This document shows, one piece after another, positions 24,832-38,683 of a DNA stretch of 64,000 bases. Position 1 is the first letter of the stretch. The number at the start of each line of letters is the position of its first letter. The notes below the pieces were generated by a model, which was given only the letters and a program-made list of their open reading frames with translations, ran no database searches and was not told the DNA's origin. The stretch is from positions 16,740,001 through 16,804,000 of the forward strand of contig NC_065873.1 of NCBI RefSeq assembly GCF_933775445.1, in the 5' to 3' direction. The stretch comes from Argentina anserina (taxonomy: Eukaryota; Streptophyta; Magnoliopsida; Rosales; Rosaceae). The position numbers and the translations under genes were made by a program.

Positions 24832-25937
24832 CAGGGCCGGCCCTGAGATTTACGGGGCTCGAAGCGACGAGAAAAATTGGGGCCTCTTGTCAAAAAAAAA
24901 ATTTGAAACAATAATTTTTTTGAAACAACAAAACATAGCAATAAAACTTTCAATAATAATAAAATACTATAATGTTTGAAACAAAAATATAAAAGTTACA
25001 AATATCAGTACATTTTTACTCAAAAATTGCCATTCTTGCATTTTTAGAAGCAAAAGTATCAATTAAGCACGAACACTCAAGCTTTTCCGCCAACTCATTT
25101 TCAATCGATAACATAGCCAAAACATTCAGTCTTTCTTGAGACATAGTTGATCGAAGATAAGATTTGATCAACTTTAACTTCGAAAAGCTTCTCTTAGCAC
25201 ATGCAACAGTAACAAGTATGGTTAACAAAAGTTTGTAAGCAATCCAAGCATGTAATAACTGCTATCTTTACTCATTTCAAAGTGCTTACAAATTGTTGTT
25301 CTACATAATGTAAGATGTAGTTCCATCATAACTGTTAGTAAAAGTAATATAACAACAAATATAAATACAAGTAATTGTTGTATTATATTACAAAATTGCT
25401 CAGGTAATACATTGTCTCAACCAACAAGGTTTTGTATTTGACTTACATTGTCAATATCTTTTGTCCACAAAGTCAAAAGATATTAACTTACTGATTTCCT
25501 TGAAAGATCAATACATTCTTAGAGGGGTCTCACACATAGAAGATTGTTAAATTTTCCTACTGGTGCTAAAGAAAATCAGCACTAGATACATACAAGAAAG
25601 ATAGAAATGATAGTTACGACACACATTACATTACCCAAGACACAGTCTGATCTTCACCCAAGCCAATGGTCCTCTTGTAGTTGCTCCAAAACTCCAATAA
25701 CTGAAACAAAATCACCATTTTCTTCGTATACATATATATTTTGGAATCCCGTTCTTTATTTTGGTATTTTAAAGTCCGGCTTTTCTTTTTTTTCATAGCG
25801 TTTACTGTAAAAAACACTGTCACGGTTTTTTTTCTAACCCAGTTTTTTTTTTAATTTTGTGTGTACAATTAAGGGGGCCCTTAAAATTGGGGGCCCAAAA
25901 CTATTGCTTTAATGACTTTAGCCCAAGGCCGGCCTTG
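24832..25937 (-). mobile_element. hAT deletion derivative
   Basis: The ends are CAGGGCCGGCCCTGAG and AAGGCCGGCCTTG, with a perfect 8-bp TSD TCCACCCT (24824-24831 and 25938-25945). On the minus strand, 25016-25228 still encodes part of a hAT dimerisation domain (ACAKRSFSKLKLIKSYLRST and RLNVLAMLSIE). The zinc finger and catalytic core are missing. It is therefore an internally deleted copy of an autonomous element. Confidence 0.9.
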
Positions 25938-25945
25938 TCCACCCT

Positions 25946-27050
25946 CTCTCTATCCCCACCAACCCCCACCATGCTAGGCCACAGTTGACCCACCAGAAAT
26001 CTCGTCTAACAGTGTCGATGGACGTGCCGTCAGAGAGAGATGCAAATTTTATTTTTCAAAACCCTAGAACACTTCAGCTTTTGCGGAGCTCCCAGGCCTA
26101 AGACTCATTATGTTCTGTCTCAAAGATCGATTAAATTTCATAGGCAAGTCGCCAATATTATGATTATTATCAATAGAGTCAAGCAGGAGAAAAAACCTTC
26201 ACTATAAAACTCAAAAGAGTCATTATTTGGCTAAAAAAAAAAAGAATTATATACAACTAGGAAAGCAGAAAACATACGTGAATTGATGCGAAAACAAGAG
26301 AGTGCGAACCGTCGATCCTTAGCTTCAGATTTGCTACACTCTATCCCCGATCCTAAACGATCAGTATTGAGTGGTTGACTTAAGATAGCCACAACGAGCT
26401 TTGCCCTATTACCATCATCATCACCATCTATCTCATCATCTCGGCCTCAGCCCACACTTAAAACCTTTCACAAAGAAGCACCGGACTCCGTCAATTTTCA
26501 AATGGTCATCAAGGCTCTTCTCCAAAAAATCAAATTGCGTGCATGGAAAGTAGGAGTAGAAGAGATCGAAGACGAAGCCCTAAATACCATCTCAAAATTA
26601 GAGATGTTAGGGCTTTAGTTTCTGCTCAATTTCATCTTCCTCAACCTCCGGATACTGATGGGCAGCAATCCCTACTACAGTGAAAAAAGGATCCGGATCC
26701 TCTCATGAGCAACTAAATCACCTGACCTAAAAATCGTAGAACAATTAAGTCAAGACACCTACCCAAAAGTCATTCATACTTGAACTAGAGTCATTAAATC
26801 AGAGGAGGTCATCAACGTTGGCTTGTTGATAGCCATATCCATTATCAATGGAATGAGATTGAGCTTGAAAGTGGCGCGCCTTTCGGTGGTGCTATCAGCC
26901 TTGGCAGGATAGGAGATCGAACGACTTGTGTGAGATTGGATAATTCGTCATGATTGTCAGTATTATATGCAAGCTTTTGATTTTGCCCTAATTAGGAAGG
27001 TGCAACCAAGATCAGCCTTTGGAATTCTCCAACTAGTCTGAAAGATAGTG
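25946..27050. other. Unclassified repeat-like DNA and eL32 upstream region
   Basis: Continues the unit interrupted by the hAT derivative. From about 26930 the sequence becomes the upstream region of the eL32 gene. No independent gene was recognised. Confidence 0.35.
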
Positions 27051-27059
27051 ATAGGACTG

Positions 27060-27182
27060 TGGGCTTGGTTTGGGCCGGAAACTTTGGGTTTCTGAGTAAA
27101 CAAATGAAATCTTATGGTGTGGTGCCGAGGCAGCCAACCACTCCTGTTTCGTATATATTCACTCACTTGGACTAAAACCCTA
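27060..27182 (+). promoter_or_regulatory. eL32 promoter: site II pair, TATA box, telo-box
   Basis: Two site II words, TGGGCT (27060-27065) and TGGGCC (27071-27076), are followed by TATATATT (27152-27159) and a telo-box AAACCCTA (27175-27182). A second telo-box AAACCCTAA is at 27249-27257. Site II plus telo-box is the standard promoter grammar of plant ribosomal-protein genes (known). A pyrimidine-rich leader follows at 27187-27240. The transcription start is inferred to be near 27185. Confidence 0.75.
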
Positions 27183-27473
27183 GCCCGCTCCCCGCCTCTC
27201 TTCCTCCTCTCCACTCTTTCTGTCTGCGTCGCCTTCCCTTCAGGTTCGAAACCCTAATCTCTCATCTCCTCTCTCCTTCGTTATCGTGTTCTTCTGCTCC
27301 TCAATTTCAGGTGTTACTCCAGAATAGCTGGATTTTCTGGATCGGAGTTTTCAAAACCCATCTCCTTTTTTCTCTTTAATCTTTGCGGACTTTATTTCTG
27401 TTGCTGAGTGACCTTGGGTTGGTAGAAATCGGGGGATATTGATGATATTGTGGTTGTTTGAATAACAGGAACA

Positions 27474-28766
<1,293 letters not shown>

Positions 28767-28769
28767 GCT

Positions 28770-30120
28770 TTGGAGCTATCGCAAGACTTTTCATTGTGTG
28801 TTTTTAAATTTCAGTTTGGAAGGAGATCCTATTAAGAATCCTATTTTTGTCTTCAGTTCAGTACTCTTAAATCTAGACTCTGGTATCTAGTTTTACTAGT
28901 GAGACATGTTAAATGATATGAAGTTATGCTTGCTCATATTTTCTCTTGATTGCCTTTGTGATTGCTGCACTGGTGGTTTGTTTGTTTTGACAACCCATGG
29001 GTCATAAAACGGAGAACTGTGCATTGAAAAGATGCATCTTTGTCCAAATGCGAAATCCTGGAGGTCTGCGGCAATGTTTGCTTGCTTCATTTTTCTTATG
29101 GCTTCCTTTCAGGTGGCTCACTTTTGTATTTCAGTAATCCAAATTATAAAAAAATTGTTGACATGTATAGAGGCATTTGCCATTCTTGGCTTGCCTTCAC
29201 CATGAAGGCATGATTGTTTAAATTATGCATGATCATTCTTGGTCGACATTTGTTTCTGTATCCTTATCTGCCCGGTCCTTTTAGACTATGAATGTGATAG
29301 CTTATTGTGGCCATCTAGGCATCTATATCATGAACAATTGCAATTATGCTAGAATTAGTAATTTCAACTGTGATTAGGCCAGAAGTCATCTCAACCGATA
29401 TCTTAACCATATTTTCATCCACTTTTTTGTTGGAAGTTGTAAGCTGGACGTTTCAACCTAGGATTTGGTCGATCCAACGCAAAATGTTCATTTCCGATCA
29501 GGGTAAAGTTGCCTTGTGTTTCCTATAGTAACAATAATCAGCAATCTGATCAATTTGGTATGATTTCTGTTGGGTATTGGCCAGCGTACTTTATTTAACT
29601 AGTGGAGGTCTCCTATCTCTTATAAAAGCTTTCCGCTCCATTGCTTTCGAGATGCTACCCTTGCAGGTGGAACGTTCACTCTGTTGCGTCCTTACGACCA
29701 TCAGCATATTTGATCGGTTAAGAAGCTGTGTGCAAGTGTTGATCATGACCAAGGAAGCTGTTAGCCGTTCCAATAAACTACTGAATACTTTCTTCTCGAT
29801 CTCTTTTCTTTAAGAATTCATGAACTGGTCCGCTCGATTGTAATTGGAATTCTGTATCAGTAAAATAAGAATGGTAACGTTCAAACAATGAGTCAAAATT
29901 TCTTGCACGCCTTGTGATAAAAGTATACTCTTAGACGAAGAGAATGTGTGCTCGCCAAGTCTTGGGTGTTGTTGCTGTTCATGTCGTAGTCAGAGGCATG
30001 CGTCAGTAACTTCAGAAATTAATTATTGGTTAATTTTTGTAAACGAAAGTATTATGGTTTATTGACTTGAGAACAATTCAAAGACCAAGTATGTGAAAGC
30101 TTACGGACTAAGCTCAAACA
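28770..30120. other. eL32 3' flank and non-coding DNA
   Basis: The 3' untranslated region of eL32 followed by AT-rich DNA. No other gene was supported. Confidence 0.4.
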
Positions 30121-30127
30121 CTGTTTA

Positions 30128-30234
30128 GGTTATTATCAAATCCCTGAAAGATAATCCCCCAGAGGCTGTGGCAGAGGTGGAGATTCCTGATGGTGATTCA
30201 ATGTGCCTCTTCAATGAGGCCGATGGCGAGTAAT
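30128..30234 (+). pseudogene. Orphan exon-like open frame
   Basis: After a plausible acceptor (CTGTTTAG) an open frame of about 34 codons runs to TAA at 30232-30234. The acidic product includes SLKDNPPEAVAEVEIPDGDS and ends NEADGE. Composition is protein-like and codon use resembles the neighbouring genes, but I do not recognise the family. No partner exons were identified upstream. It could be a last exon left behind by a deleted gene, an alternative terminal exon, or chance. Confidence 0.35.
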
Positions 30235-30725
30235 ATCCTAGCTGATCTAGGAAAGATCATTTCTCTTCTTTTCATTGCTTCTTTTCTTACCGTGAGAGTA
30301 CACAATTGATGTCTTTGGCTTGATCTGGTAGAATCGTTGCTTGGTTTGGGTTTAAAAGTTATTATGTTTTAGTTTTGCTTCTATTGTTTTATTTTGATGG
30401 TTTGTGCACTGTTAGTTGCTTAGTTGTTAACTTGCATTTGGAGTGGTTTCGTCACTCCATTTGTATGGTCATTGCGGCCGTTCATGACTTATGTGAAATG
30501 AAGTTAACCATTTCTCTCAAAAAATATTTACCAGGGATTTGTTTTTTGCCCACAACAGTCGAACCTTATAACGACCAACTATTGCTAGGTTAAACATAAG
30601 CAACCTCCAATGATATTTGCAACAGAATCAACTTCACGGCATATGCTTGTTACAGTTCCACGCGGGCAACACATTTGAAATAATTCTTGTGGGCATGAAC
30701 CTCTAAGGTAAATTCTGCAAATTAA
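30235..30725. other. Non-coding spacer
   Basis: No supported features. Confidence 0.35.
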
Positions 30726-30744
30726 GAGAGGGAGGGGGACGCCG

Positions 30745-31025
30745 CATTGGCGGAGGCAGCATAGGACTAGTGAGGGCCCTTGCCCCCACTGAATTTTTGA
30801 TTTTCTTCACGTTTGAGTCATTTGTGCCCCCACTGAAATATTAATTTTACCATACAAAAGAAATCAACTTCCAATATGCATGGTTATATTCATGTATCAT
30901 CTTCTTTTTTTTGACAATGTCATGTATCATCTTCTTGGTTATGCTTTTATTTGCTAGTGTGATACTTCCCACTATGTTCTTTTATTTTTGTGGCCTTGTA
31001 TTGGAGGAGGCATAGACAGATTATA

Positions 31026-31085
<60 letters not shown>

Positions 31086-31585
31086 ATTGCCAATATGATG
31101 TCCCCAACACATTTGCAAAAGACTTAGATGAAGCGTATGCTTGATCCGTTTAATTTCCATCACAAAAAAAATAGCTTTAACAAACTAAGGATGCGATATG
31201 ATCAACTTCAGAGCTTTTGGGGAAGGATTTAGGCAATGCTCTGAGATATAGCAACTCTACGGGAGAGAGTACGTGCAATATTTAGTGAGCTAGAGGGATC
31301 CAAAAAATAAACATATTTGTTGCTTCTTGCCCTTTTGTTGCTGGTAATAGCTTTGTATCTCTTTTAGAGTCTTAGCTCATGTGTTTATCTTTTATGAACT
31401 TAAGACACTCTCAGTTTATGTATTAACCTCATTTAATTTAGGAAGTTAAAATTTATTAAAAGATTGATTTAGTGTCTAAATCTGAGATGGTGCATGCATG
31501 TATTCATTCATTAAGTCATCTTTTGTGTGATTGATTCAAAATTTTGCCCCTTCTCATTTTTGTTTCTCCCTCCGCCACCTAAGAC
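30745..31585. mobile_element. Possible degenerate hAT-type element
   Basis: The left part has TTGGCGGAGGCAGC followed by a GCCCCCACTGAA repeat. The right part has ATTTTGCCCC and CCCTCCGCCACC, which reads inverted as GGTGGCGGAGGG. The ends look like a terminal pair, but no TSD was found. A (TA)n tract lies inside. There is no coding capacity. Confidence 0.4.
31036..31082. repeat. (TA)n microsatellite
   Basis: About 23 uninterrupted TA repeats, preceded by a short (GT)n run. Confidence 0.95.
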
Positions 31586-31599
31586 TTGTGGATGGACCG

Positions 31600-34340
31600 C
31601 ATCTTGATCTCACGTATAATGACCTAGTAGTACTGGTTGTGCAAAGGCAGCAAAAATCTGGTTTGCCTTGCATATATGATTGAGCAGTAGCGCAGTTGAA
31701 TGTTGTTGTCACTTTCTACCCTGCGCATAACAACCTTGATTTGAAAATCTGAAACATGATGTTTTCCCCGTAATCACTTAGAAATCGATCTGCTTCATTG
31801 TTTTTGATGGAGCGAGGGACAAACTGATGTTGAACAGATCAAATAAGTTGGATCTTATTTTTAATCTGATTTCTTACAAATCATCAGCAGCTCATCTGAT
31901 ATATTAATAGTTTAACGTTAGTCAATCTGAACCTGTAGTATGACAAGTACGACCAAATATGAACGAGTTTTAAAATTCAACCCATAGACGTGAGGCTGTA
32001 GACACTCATTATTCTTGAACGTTCTTTCAAATTTTCACATGCGAGTATGAGATCTTTGAGTAACAATTCCCTATATAAATCATCACGGAAACAGATTTGC
32101 ATTAAAAACGACTGAGCTGAGGAAGAGAATGACAAAAGTCCAAATTTACCTTCCGATCAAGAGTTCCAGGTGCTATATAATACATAATATATAAGCTTGA
32201 TATATATCAGCACTATTGTAACAACAGATTTTGTCAAGTAATGGATCAAGATATATATCGGACTCACGATAGACTAGTAGTAGATTTCAATTGTTTATCC
32301 GATAAATAAATATACATCATACTAACTCCAACAGACGAGAGATATACATCATAGCAGCCGAACTCTCGTTTTGGTTGTGCCTCCAGTCCCTCCACAGTAA
32401 GTATGGTACTTAATAATTCGAGGGTACTTTTATGCTACTGATGAGTACTTAGAGCTCGATAGCAGACTCGCCCTAGCTACTCAGAAATAAGCTTTCGGCT
32501 CCATTAATGTCAAGGACACAATAATCCAATTCCATGTGGACGAAATCAGACGTATAGTCGATCAGCTTATCTTGCAGACACATCAAATTGGTTAAGAGGC
32601 TACGAAAGTGATCCATGTTAACTTCTGATCATGACTAATTAGGTTGTTAGAAGCTGCATCAAAATTATTTAAAATCCTCCTTTTCTTAGTTTCTTGCATT
32701 CTTATTTAAACTTCATTTCCGTCGCATTCGTACCGACGACATCAACTATACTTGACCAACAAGTCTATACATAAAAGATTAGTCTGATGTTCTATGTTTC
32801 TGTTTTGTATTTTTTTTATGGCACTGTGTTTCTGAAAGTCAGAAGAGCCTGAGGCATGGTATGATTTCTTTGACGGAATTTAATAAAGATTTAGAAAGAC
32901 TTAAGCTCAATATTAAGGCAAAAGCGAAAACGGTCTTAGGCCGGCAACCAAATATCTCGAGTCTTTGAGTTTAGATTGTTCGAGTTGCATAGTATAGAGG
33001 GAAATGTATTCGATCAATTGTTGTTGGAAGAGCTAAAATAAAATAATTGAGACATTATTTGATAGAAGAAGCAGACCATAGAAGTCAGACATTAAACTCA
33101 ATAAACAGCTTATAGATCTTTTTTCTTATACGCATACAGAAAATAATTTCATCTACACTATCGCTCATATAATGAAGAAAATATCACAATGAAAATATGA
33201 AATGATTTTTATCTTCGTGTCTAAACTAGCGGTGCTTGATGATCAATTCCGTGGCATGCTTCTTGTGTTAAGTGTCAAAATCTTCTTACCCAAAATACGT
33301 AAAAGACTTCTTCTTCTCATCACATGATCAAGGTCCATACCACACTCTTGATTCTTGCATGGTTTTAGAATTGCATGGATCATGTGGCCTAGAAGCTATA
33401 TATGTGAACAATCCACCAAACTCAACAGGAAAGGGGTCCGAAACCATGAATGAACAAGGACCCCCATTGCAAATTTTGATGGCCGACGAAGTACTCATGA
33501 TTTCCAGTAGTGACTTGCAAAGCTGCAGAAGCTTCTCTGTCTGGTAATCCTTAGCTGAATATATCAACCTACGCAACGACCCCCCCCCCCCCCCACGTTT
33601 ATTAGAAATCAAAGCCGACCAGTTCGTGGTCCTATCGATCGAATTATATTTGCTGGCTTCACATGCAGTTTTATTATTCATTTGCTGCATCTATCTATTT
33701 TATGTGGCTGGCCAGCATCAGAATTTAACATTCAGTTTAGAGATTTGTATAATTGCTGCAGTTGGAAAAGGAACAAAGGACAGTTCTAACTTCTATGATT
33801 ATAGGTGACCCAAAAGAGGGTCCTCAAATCATTAACTGCAGAGATTTGATGGGTCTCTTGGGTTTTCCTTTTCCATCGTTCTCTATCTTCTGTCATCAAC
33901 TTCCTCGGTTTTGAGCTACCCCAGTTCATTTCCTTCGCAATTCATTTCACTTTCCACAAGTTGGAATCCATCCTTCACAGTTTTTTGTACTATAAGCATC
34001 TCCATCTCAAACGAACCCTAAAATTGGCCAATCCTATATGAGAATCCAAAACAGCCCATGCATCAATGCACGAACATTATGGATCAGAGAGGCCGACCAC
34101 TAGTAGGATTAGTAAGATCGATCGATGCCCACATTTTGGTTGATTCACACTCCCTACTCTACAAACTGTTCATAGTTTGACACTTTAAAGCCTCACATGA
34201 TTGCAGAAGCTTTAGATTACAATATAGATGTTCATCTTTTACATTGATTTCTTGACCATACCTTATACAAGTTACGAATATATGCCTCTCTCAAAATTAA
34301 GTAAAAAAGAACAAGAAGATGAAACCAATAAAAAAGAAAT
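31600..34340. other. Non-coding DNA downstream of OXI1-like kinase
   Basis: Only weak open frames. The overlapping frames around 33270-33690 have no known motif, and a run of 15 C lies at 33580-33594. The 3' untranslated region of the kinase should lie near the right end. Confidence 0.4.
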
Positions 34341-34352
34341 GAAAGAATTTGG

Positions 34353-35774
34353 TTAGAAAACAGAAAAGGTATCATCAGGTTGAGTGGGTTTGTGATTCAG
34401 TTCTTCCTCCCACACCCTTTTATTCACATTCTTCTTCTTATTCTCTTCCTCCTCGTCACCACCGCCGCATTTATTCTCTCCGAATATTCCCTCCACCACC
34501 GACTCCACGTCTATTTTCTTATTCCCATCCCTACCCTCGTTCACCTCCTCTGGGATATACGGCGGCCTCGCTAGCTGCGCCACCGTGTCCCACGATCCTC
34601 CTATGCCCTTAAAAAACTCGTGCTCCTTGATTTCCTCCAGCACGATTCTCTGCCTCGGATCCTTCTCCAGAAGCTTCCTGATCAGGTCCCTTAACGGCGT
34701 CGCTTCCCCCGTCAGCTCCGGCGACTTCGTCAGTATCCGGTAGAACGTCTCCTTCCGGTTGACGCCTCTGAACGGCGTCGTACCGTACAGCATTTCGTAG
34801 AGCAACACTCCCAGGGACCACCAGTCTACTTCGAAGCCGTGGCCGGTGGCGGATATGATCTCCGGCGCCACGTACTCCTCCGTTCCGACGAACGAGTTCG
34901 ATTTCCCGGACGACTTTGCCGACTCCGTTTTGCTTTCGGATTTCTCCGACTTCTCGGTTTCGGCTTCGGTCTCGACCGGTACGATCAAATCGTCCGGCGA
35001 GATTCCCGAGTTGCAGAAGCTGCGGAAGAGCGACCTGTGCTTCTTCTTGTTCTGGAGTTTCTTGGACGCTGATTTTGGTAGCGAATTTGATCTCGGAGCT
35101 GGTTGAGGAGTCTTGATCGGCGGCAGCGAGAGGTTGGTTGAGAGATCGAAATCCACGAGCATAATGTGGCCGTTCTCTTGGATCATAACGTTCTCCGGCT
35201 TCAAATCCCGGTAAACAACTCCCAAGGCGTGCAAATACTCCAATGCCAGAACCAATTCCGCCGCGTAAAACCTTAACAACCACCGGAAACAAGATTCAGT
35301 TCAATATCTCAAAAAAAAAAAATCAATCAGGGTCGGATCTCGAAATTCCGTTACAACAGATTTTAATTACCTGATGACGTCATCGGAGAACATGCGCTCC
35401 GTCTGTCTTTTCCGGAGAGAATTGAGATCGCGGCCGGAGCAGTAGTCGATGGCGTAGCCGACGAGATTCTCAGTGTCGAGGACTCCATGCAGCTTTGGGA
35501 GGAGCGGGTGGTCGAAACGACGTAGTACTTGCTGCTCGAAGCAGACTCGCCGGTACTCGTCGGTGCCGTCACCGTCTTTACTTTTGCGGTGGATCATGTC
35601 CCTGGAAATTACCTTCAAGGCCATGAGCTTGTCCGTCTCTTGGTCTTGCACTAAAAACACTACGCCCTTGGCGCCGCGGCCAAGCGGCGTGATCACTCGG
35701 AGCCGCTGGAAGTTAAAGCTCGGCACCGCTGCAACAGCGTCGTCGCTGCCGCGGTGAGTTTCGGTTTGGTTCAT
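34353..35774 (-). CDS. OXI1: AGC-VIII serine/threonine kinase, OXI1-like
   Basis: Protein kinase that in Arabidopsis links PDK1 and oxidative-burst signals to MAPK output (known for OXI1). Two exons, 35774-35371 and 35271-34353, give 440 residues. Visible parts: Gly-rich loop GRGAKG (32-37), ATP-anchoring Lys54 in ALKV, catalytic YRDLKPEN (155-162), DFD in place of DFG (175-177), a long insertion in the activation segment (178-260), then [12 protein letters not shown] (261-272). DFD and the insertion define plant AGC-VIII kinases. The C-terminal FSVF (437-440) fits the hydrophobic PIF motif that docks PDK1. The N-terminal half, NSGIS and PPYIP segments favour OXI1 over UCN, WAG or PINOID types. 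No neighbour is functionally linked. The coding sequence is intact. Confidence 0.93.
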
Positions 35775-35822
35775 TGTAACGACGACTTGAATTTTGGAGG
35801 AGGTGTGGATTTTGCTGGGCGG

Positions 35823-35830
35823 TATTTATA
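35823..35830 (-). promoter_or_regulatory. TATA box of OXI1-like kinase
   Basis: TATAAATA on the minus strand, about 50 bp before the start codon. This implies transcription starts near 35795 and a very short leader. Confidence 0.6.
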
Positions 35831-36276
35831 GAGAAGTTTCGAGGGGGGCCTGGGGAGTCTTGCTGGAGAAGTATTCAAAGAATTATGGGGCCAGGGAGAT
35901 TGTAGGGTTGGTGCGGGGAGGGGTGCTTTAAATGTTGGCTCTTGGAGGAGTGGTGCGTCGAGATGAGGACACGTCGGTGTTTGTTGACGTGGCGGAGATC
36001 TGAGGTGGGTTTCTGTTTTCTGAGCCTTGAGGATGACGTACGTGATTACTTTTGAGAATGAGGTGATTAGCTTTGTTTCCAAAACGAGGGAAAATGGGAG
36101 GGAGTGTGATGACGTTTGAGTAGCGCTCATTCCAGAAGCCGTGTGCAGCAGGGAATGTTTGCGTTCAATGTTCAAACCCGGCGGTTGTGGGCTTTTGGGC
36201 TGCACCGTTTCACATCCTATTGGGCTATCTAGGACTTCAAACCGTGCTCCCAGCGCCTTTACGTTTTTTTTGGGGC

Positions 36277-37293
36277 TCTCTGGATTTGTTTTAGGGTAAA
36301 TTCCTCATATGGTACCTGATGTTTGGCTACTTGGACAATTTGGTACCTGATATATAAAAACGGACAATTTGGTACTTAAATTTCTCAAATTTAGGCCATT
36401 TTGGTACTTATGTCAATTTTGACCATATTTTTAGGGTTATTTTCGTCATCTTATCTCAACTTTACTTTATGTTTTTATAATACCTCCAAATTGCCTCTAA
36501 GTTATCACTAAAAATTTGATAACTCATCCACTTAGTATCTGTGATGATTTACGTATATAAGTTTTCATAATGTAGCTATCAATCTAAATTAATTTTAATT
36601 ATAAGTAATTAAAAAAATTTTGATAAAAATTACAATTGCATAAAGACAATTTATTTCCTTTGCAAAAAATAATTAGGATACAATAAGTATATTGAGAAAT
36701 TTTTTTTTGATATATGCGAAGTAGATGCTAAGTGAAGTAGATATATCAATTTAATTATCTCCAAAGAGAGGCAATTATAGGAAAAAATGAAGAAAAATAT
36801 GAATTTAATGAATTTAGGACTAGAATGACGGAAATAACCCTGAAAATATGGTCAAAATTGATAGAGGTACCAAAATGGCCTAAATTTGAGAACTTTAGGT
36901 ACTAAATTGTCCGCTTTCATACATCAGGTACCAAATTATCCAAGTAACCAAACATCAGGTACCATAGGAGGAATTTACCCTTTGTTTTATTCTTCCATCT
37001 GCTCTGATGCGAAAGTACATTATTACGATTAATAATTGCGACATCATCCGAAAATTCTTCTCTCACCTGGTGAACATTCACCTCTGTGACATGGCAGAAC
37101 CACATCCAAGTATTTGAGTCAAAGATTAGTTTTGACTAACGCTTACAACTCCCGTTAACGTCAATCTTTATTCAAAGAGTTTGACAAAAAAAAAATAGAG
37201 AGAAACAGAGAAGAAACCCAGAGATGAGAAAATCAAAGGACAAAGGAGAAAACATGGGTCTGATCGTGTTAACAAAAAAAAAGGGTCTGATCG
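36277..37293 (-). repeat. Inverted-repeat copy A (holds a MITE)
   Basis: About 330 bp of sequence, split into 36277-36293 and 36981-37293 by the MITE. Its reverse complement matches copy B at 39611-39654 plus 49099-49381. Shared words include GATCAGACCC, GATTTTCTCAT and GAATAAAGATTGACGT. Copy A runs without a break through the site where copy B carries the gypsy element. The nature of the repeat itself is unknown. Confidence 0.85.
36294..36980. mobile_element. Mutator-like long-TIR MITE
   Basis: It begins GGGTAAATTCCTCATATGG and ends with its near complement, with arms of about 150 bp. The perfect 9-bp TSD TTTGTTTTA lies at 36285-36293 and 36981-36989. The uninterrupted site exists in copy B at 49363-49371. 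9-bp TSDs and long TIRs are Mutator hallmarks. There is no coding capacity. Confidence 0.93.
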
Positions 37294-38289
37294 AGTGCCT
37301 TTACGTAGAATCGTCTGGCCAAGAATTAAAATGGCGAACTAAGTGAGAAAAAAATATAAATACTCCCCACCAATTTCAAACAAGAGTTCACAAAGCAATT
37401 TGTCAAATTGTTTTGCTTTTTCAGTCAAAACAATTAGAAATTGTTAGTCCCAAGTTTGGAGAAATTAAATACTAAACTTTCGGAAACAGTTTCATGTGCA
37501 AATATGACCAGCTTGCAATTGTCACACATCGTTAATTTTACATTTATTTACCGACTTTATATCTACGAGATGCACGTGCGTGTAGTTTAATCAAAATCTT
37601 TCCATCGACATTATTTGGGGTTTTGCCCCATCATTTTTTTATATCAAAGTAAGGTTTTAGGATGTCACATTTAGTTAGGGTCTCACGTAATGAAGACAAT
37701 TTCTATCAGAAAATATCTTGGTCTCATCTATGAAATTTGATAATAAGCGTTCCGGACTCATTAATGCAAAAAAAAAATAAATTGTGCATTGTCCATGAGC
37801 CACCAATGTCCTGAATCTAAAATCCACCGTGAAGGTTCAATGGAAATAAGAGACATCAGTTGGACTAAAAATAGTGAGATTATGTCATCTGTCATGTCAA
37901 GGTGTCATGTTTTGAGAAAATCTTGACATTCTTTGTTGGAGATGCTCTAATATTATATCGCTTGTCAAATTCATTGTCATGTCAAGGTGTCACGTTTTGA
38001 GAAAATCTTGACATTCTTTGTTGGAGATGCTCTAATATGATATCGCATGTCAAATTCGTTGTTGGCCATGAAGATTGAACTCGAGCACTAGTCCGCCCCT
38101 ACCAACTAAACAAACTTGATTTGGCCAAATGTCGTCATTTTAGAGTTTTATAAAGTCTAGCATCTAGTTTAAACAATGCTAAAACCAATTGCAAACCCCT
38201 AAATTCATCCCTAAATTCATGCGGTGAAGATGTGCAAAGATGAAGTTTTTCCCGATCCTTCTTAGGTCTTGAGAGTATGAGACTATGCT
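37294..38289. other. Spacer within the inverted-repeat region
   Basis: Non-coding. It includes a two-unit tandem duplication of about 85 bp (37893-38062) ending in GTTGGAGATGCTCT, a word typical of MITE ends. Confidence 0.5.
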
Positions 38290-38298
38290 ATAAAAATA

Positions 38299-38638
38299 GG
38301 CAAAATTACCAAAATACACCCCAAATTTGGCTAAAATTGTCAATTTGCACCCAAGACTTGTATTTGAGTCAATGTACCTCCTAAACTTGATAAAAATTGC
38401 CGATTTGCACCTCATCCGTTAAATTTAACTGTTTTCATTCAATTTTGTGTCTAATGTCATGCACATGAGGGGTAATGTTGTCATTTTATATTTATATTTT
38501 TCTTAACAACAAATACAAATATTCTTTAAAAGGAGGATTATTTTTTAATCAAATTATTTATTTATATCTTTTTTCTACATACTTAACCCTACTTCGAATT
38601 ATATATTCAACATACCCACCCATTCAAATATAGTGTGT

Positions 38639-38683
<45 letters not shown>

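Noticed and set aside
33272..33690. Overlapping frames near 33.3-33.7 kb
   Set aside because: No motif, no splice context and a 15-C run. Frames on both strands are equally open, so chance is more likely.
34349..35757. Open frames opposite the OXI1-like kinase
   Set aside because: They are shadows of a well supported coding sequence on the other strand.
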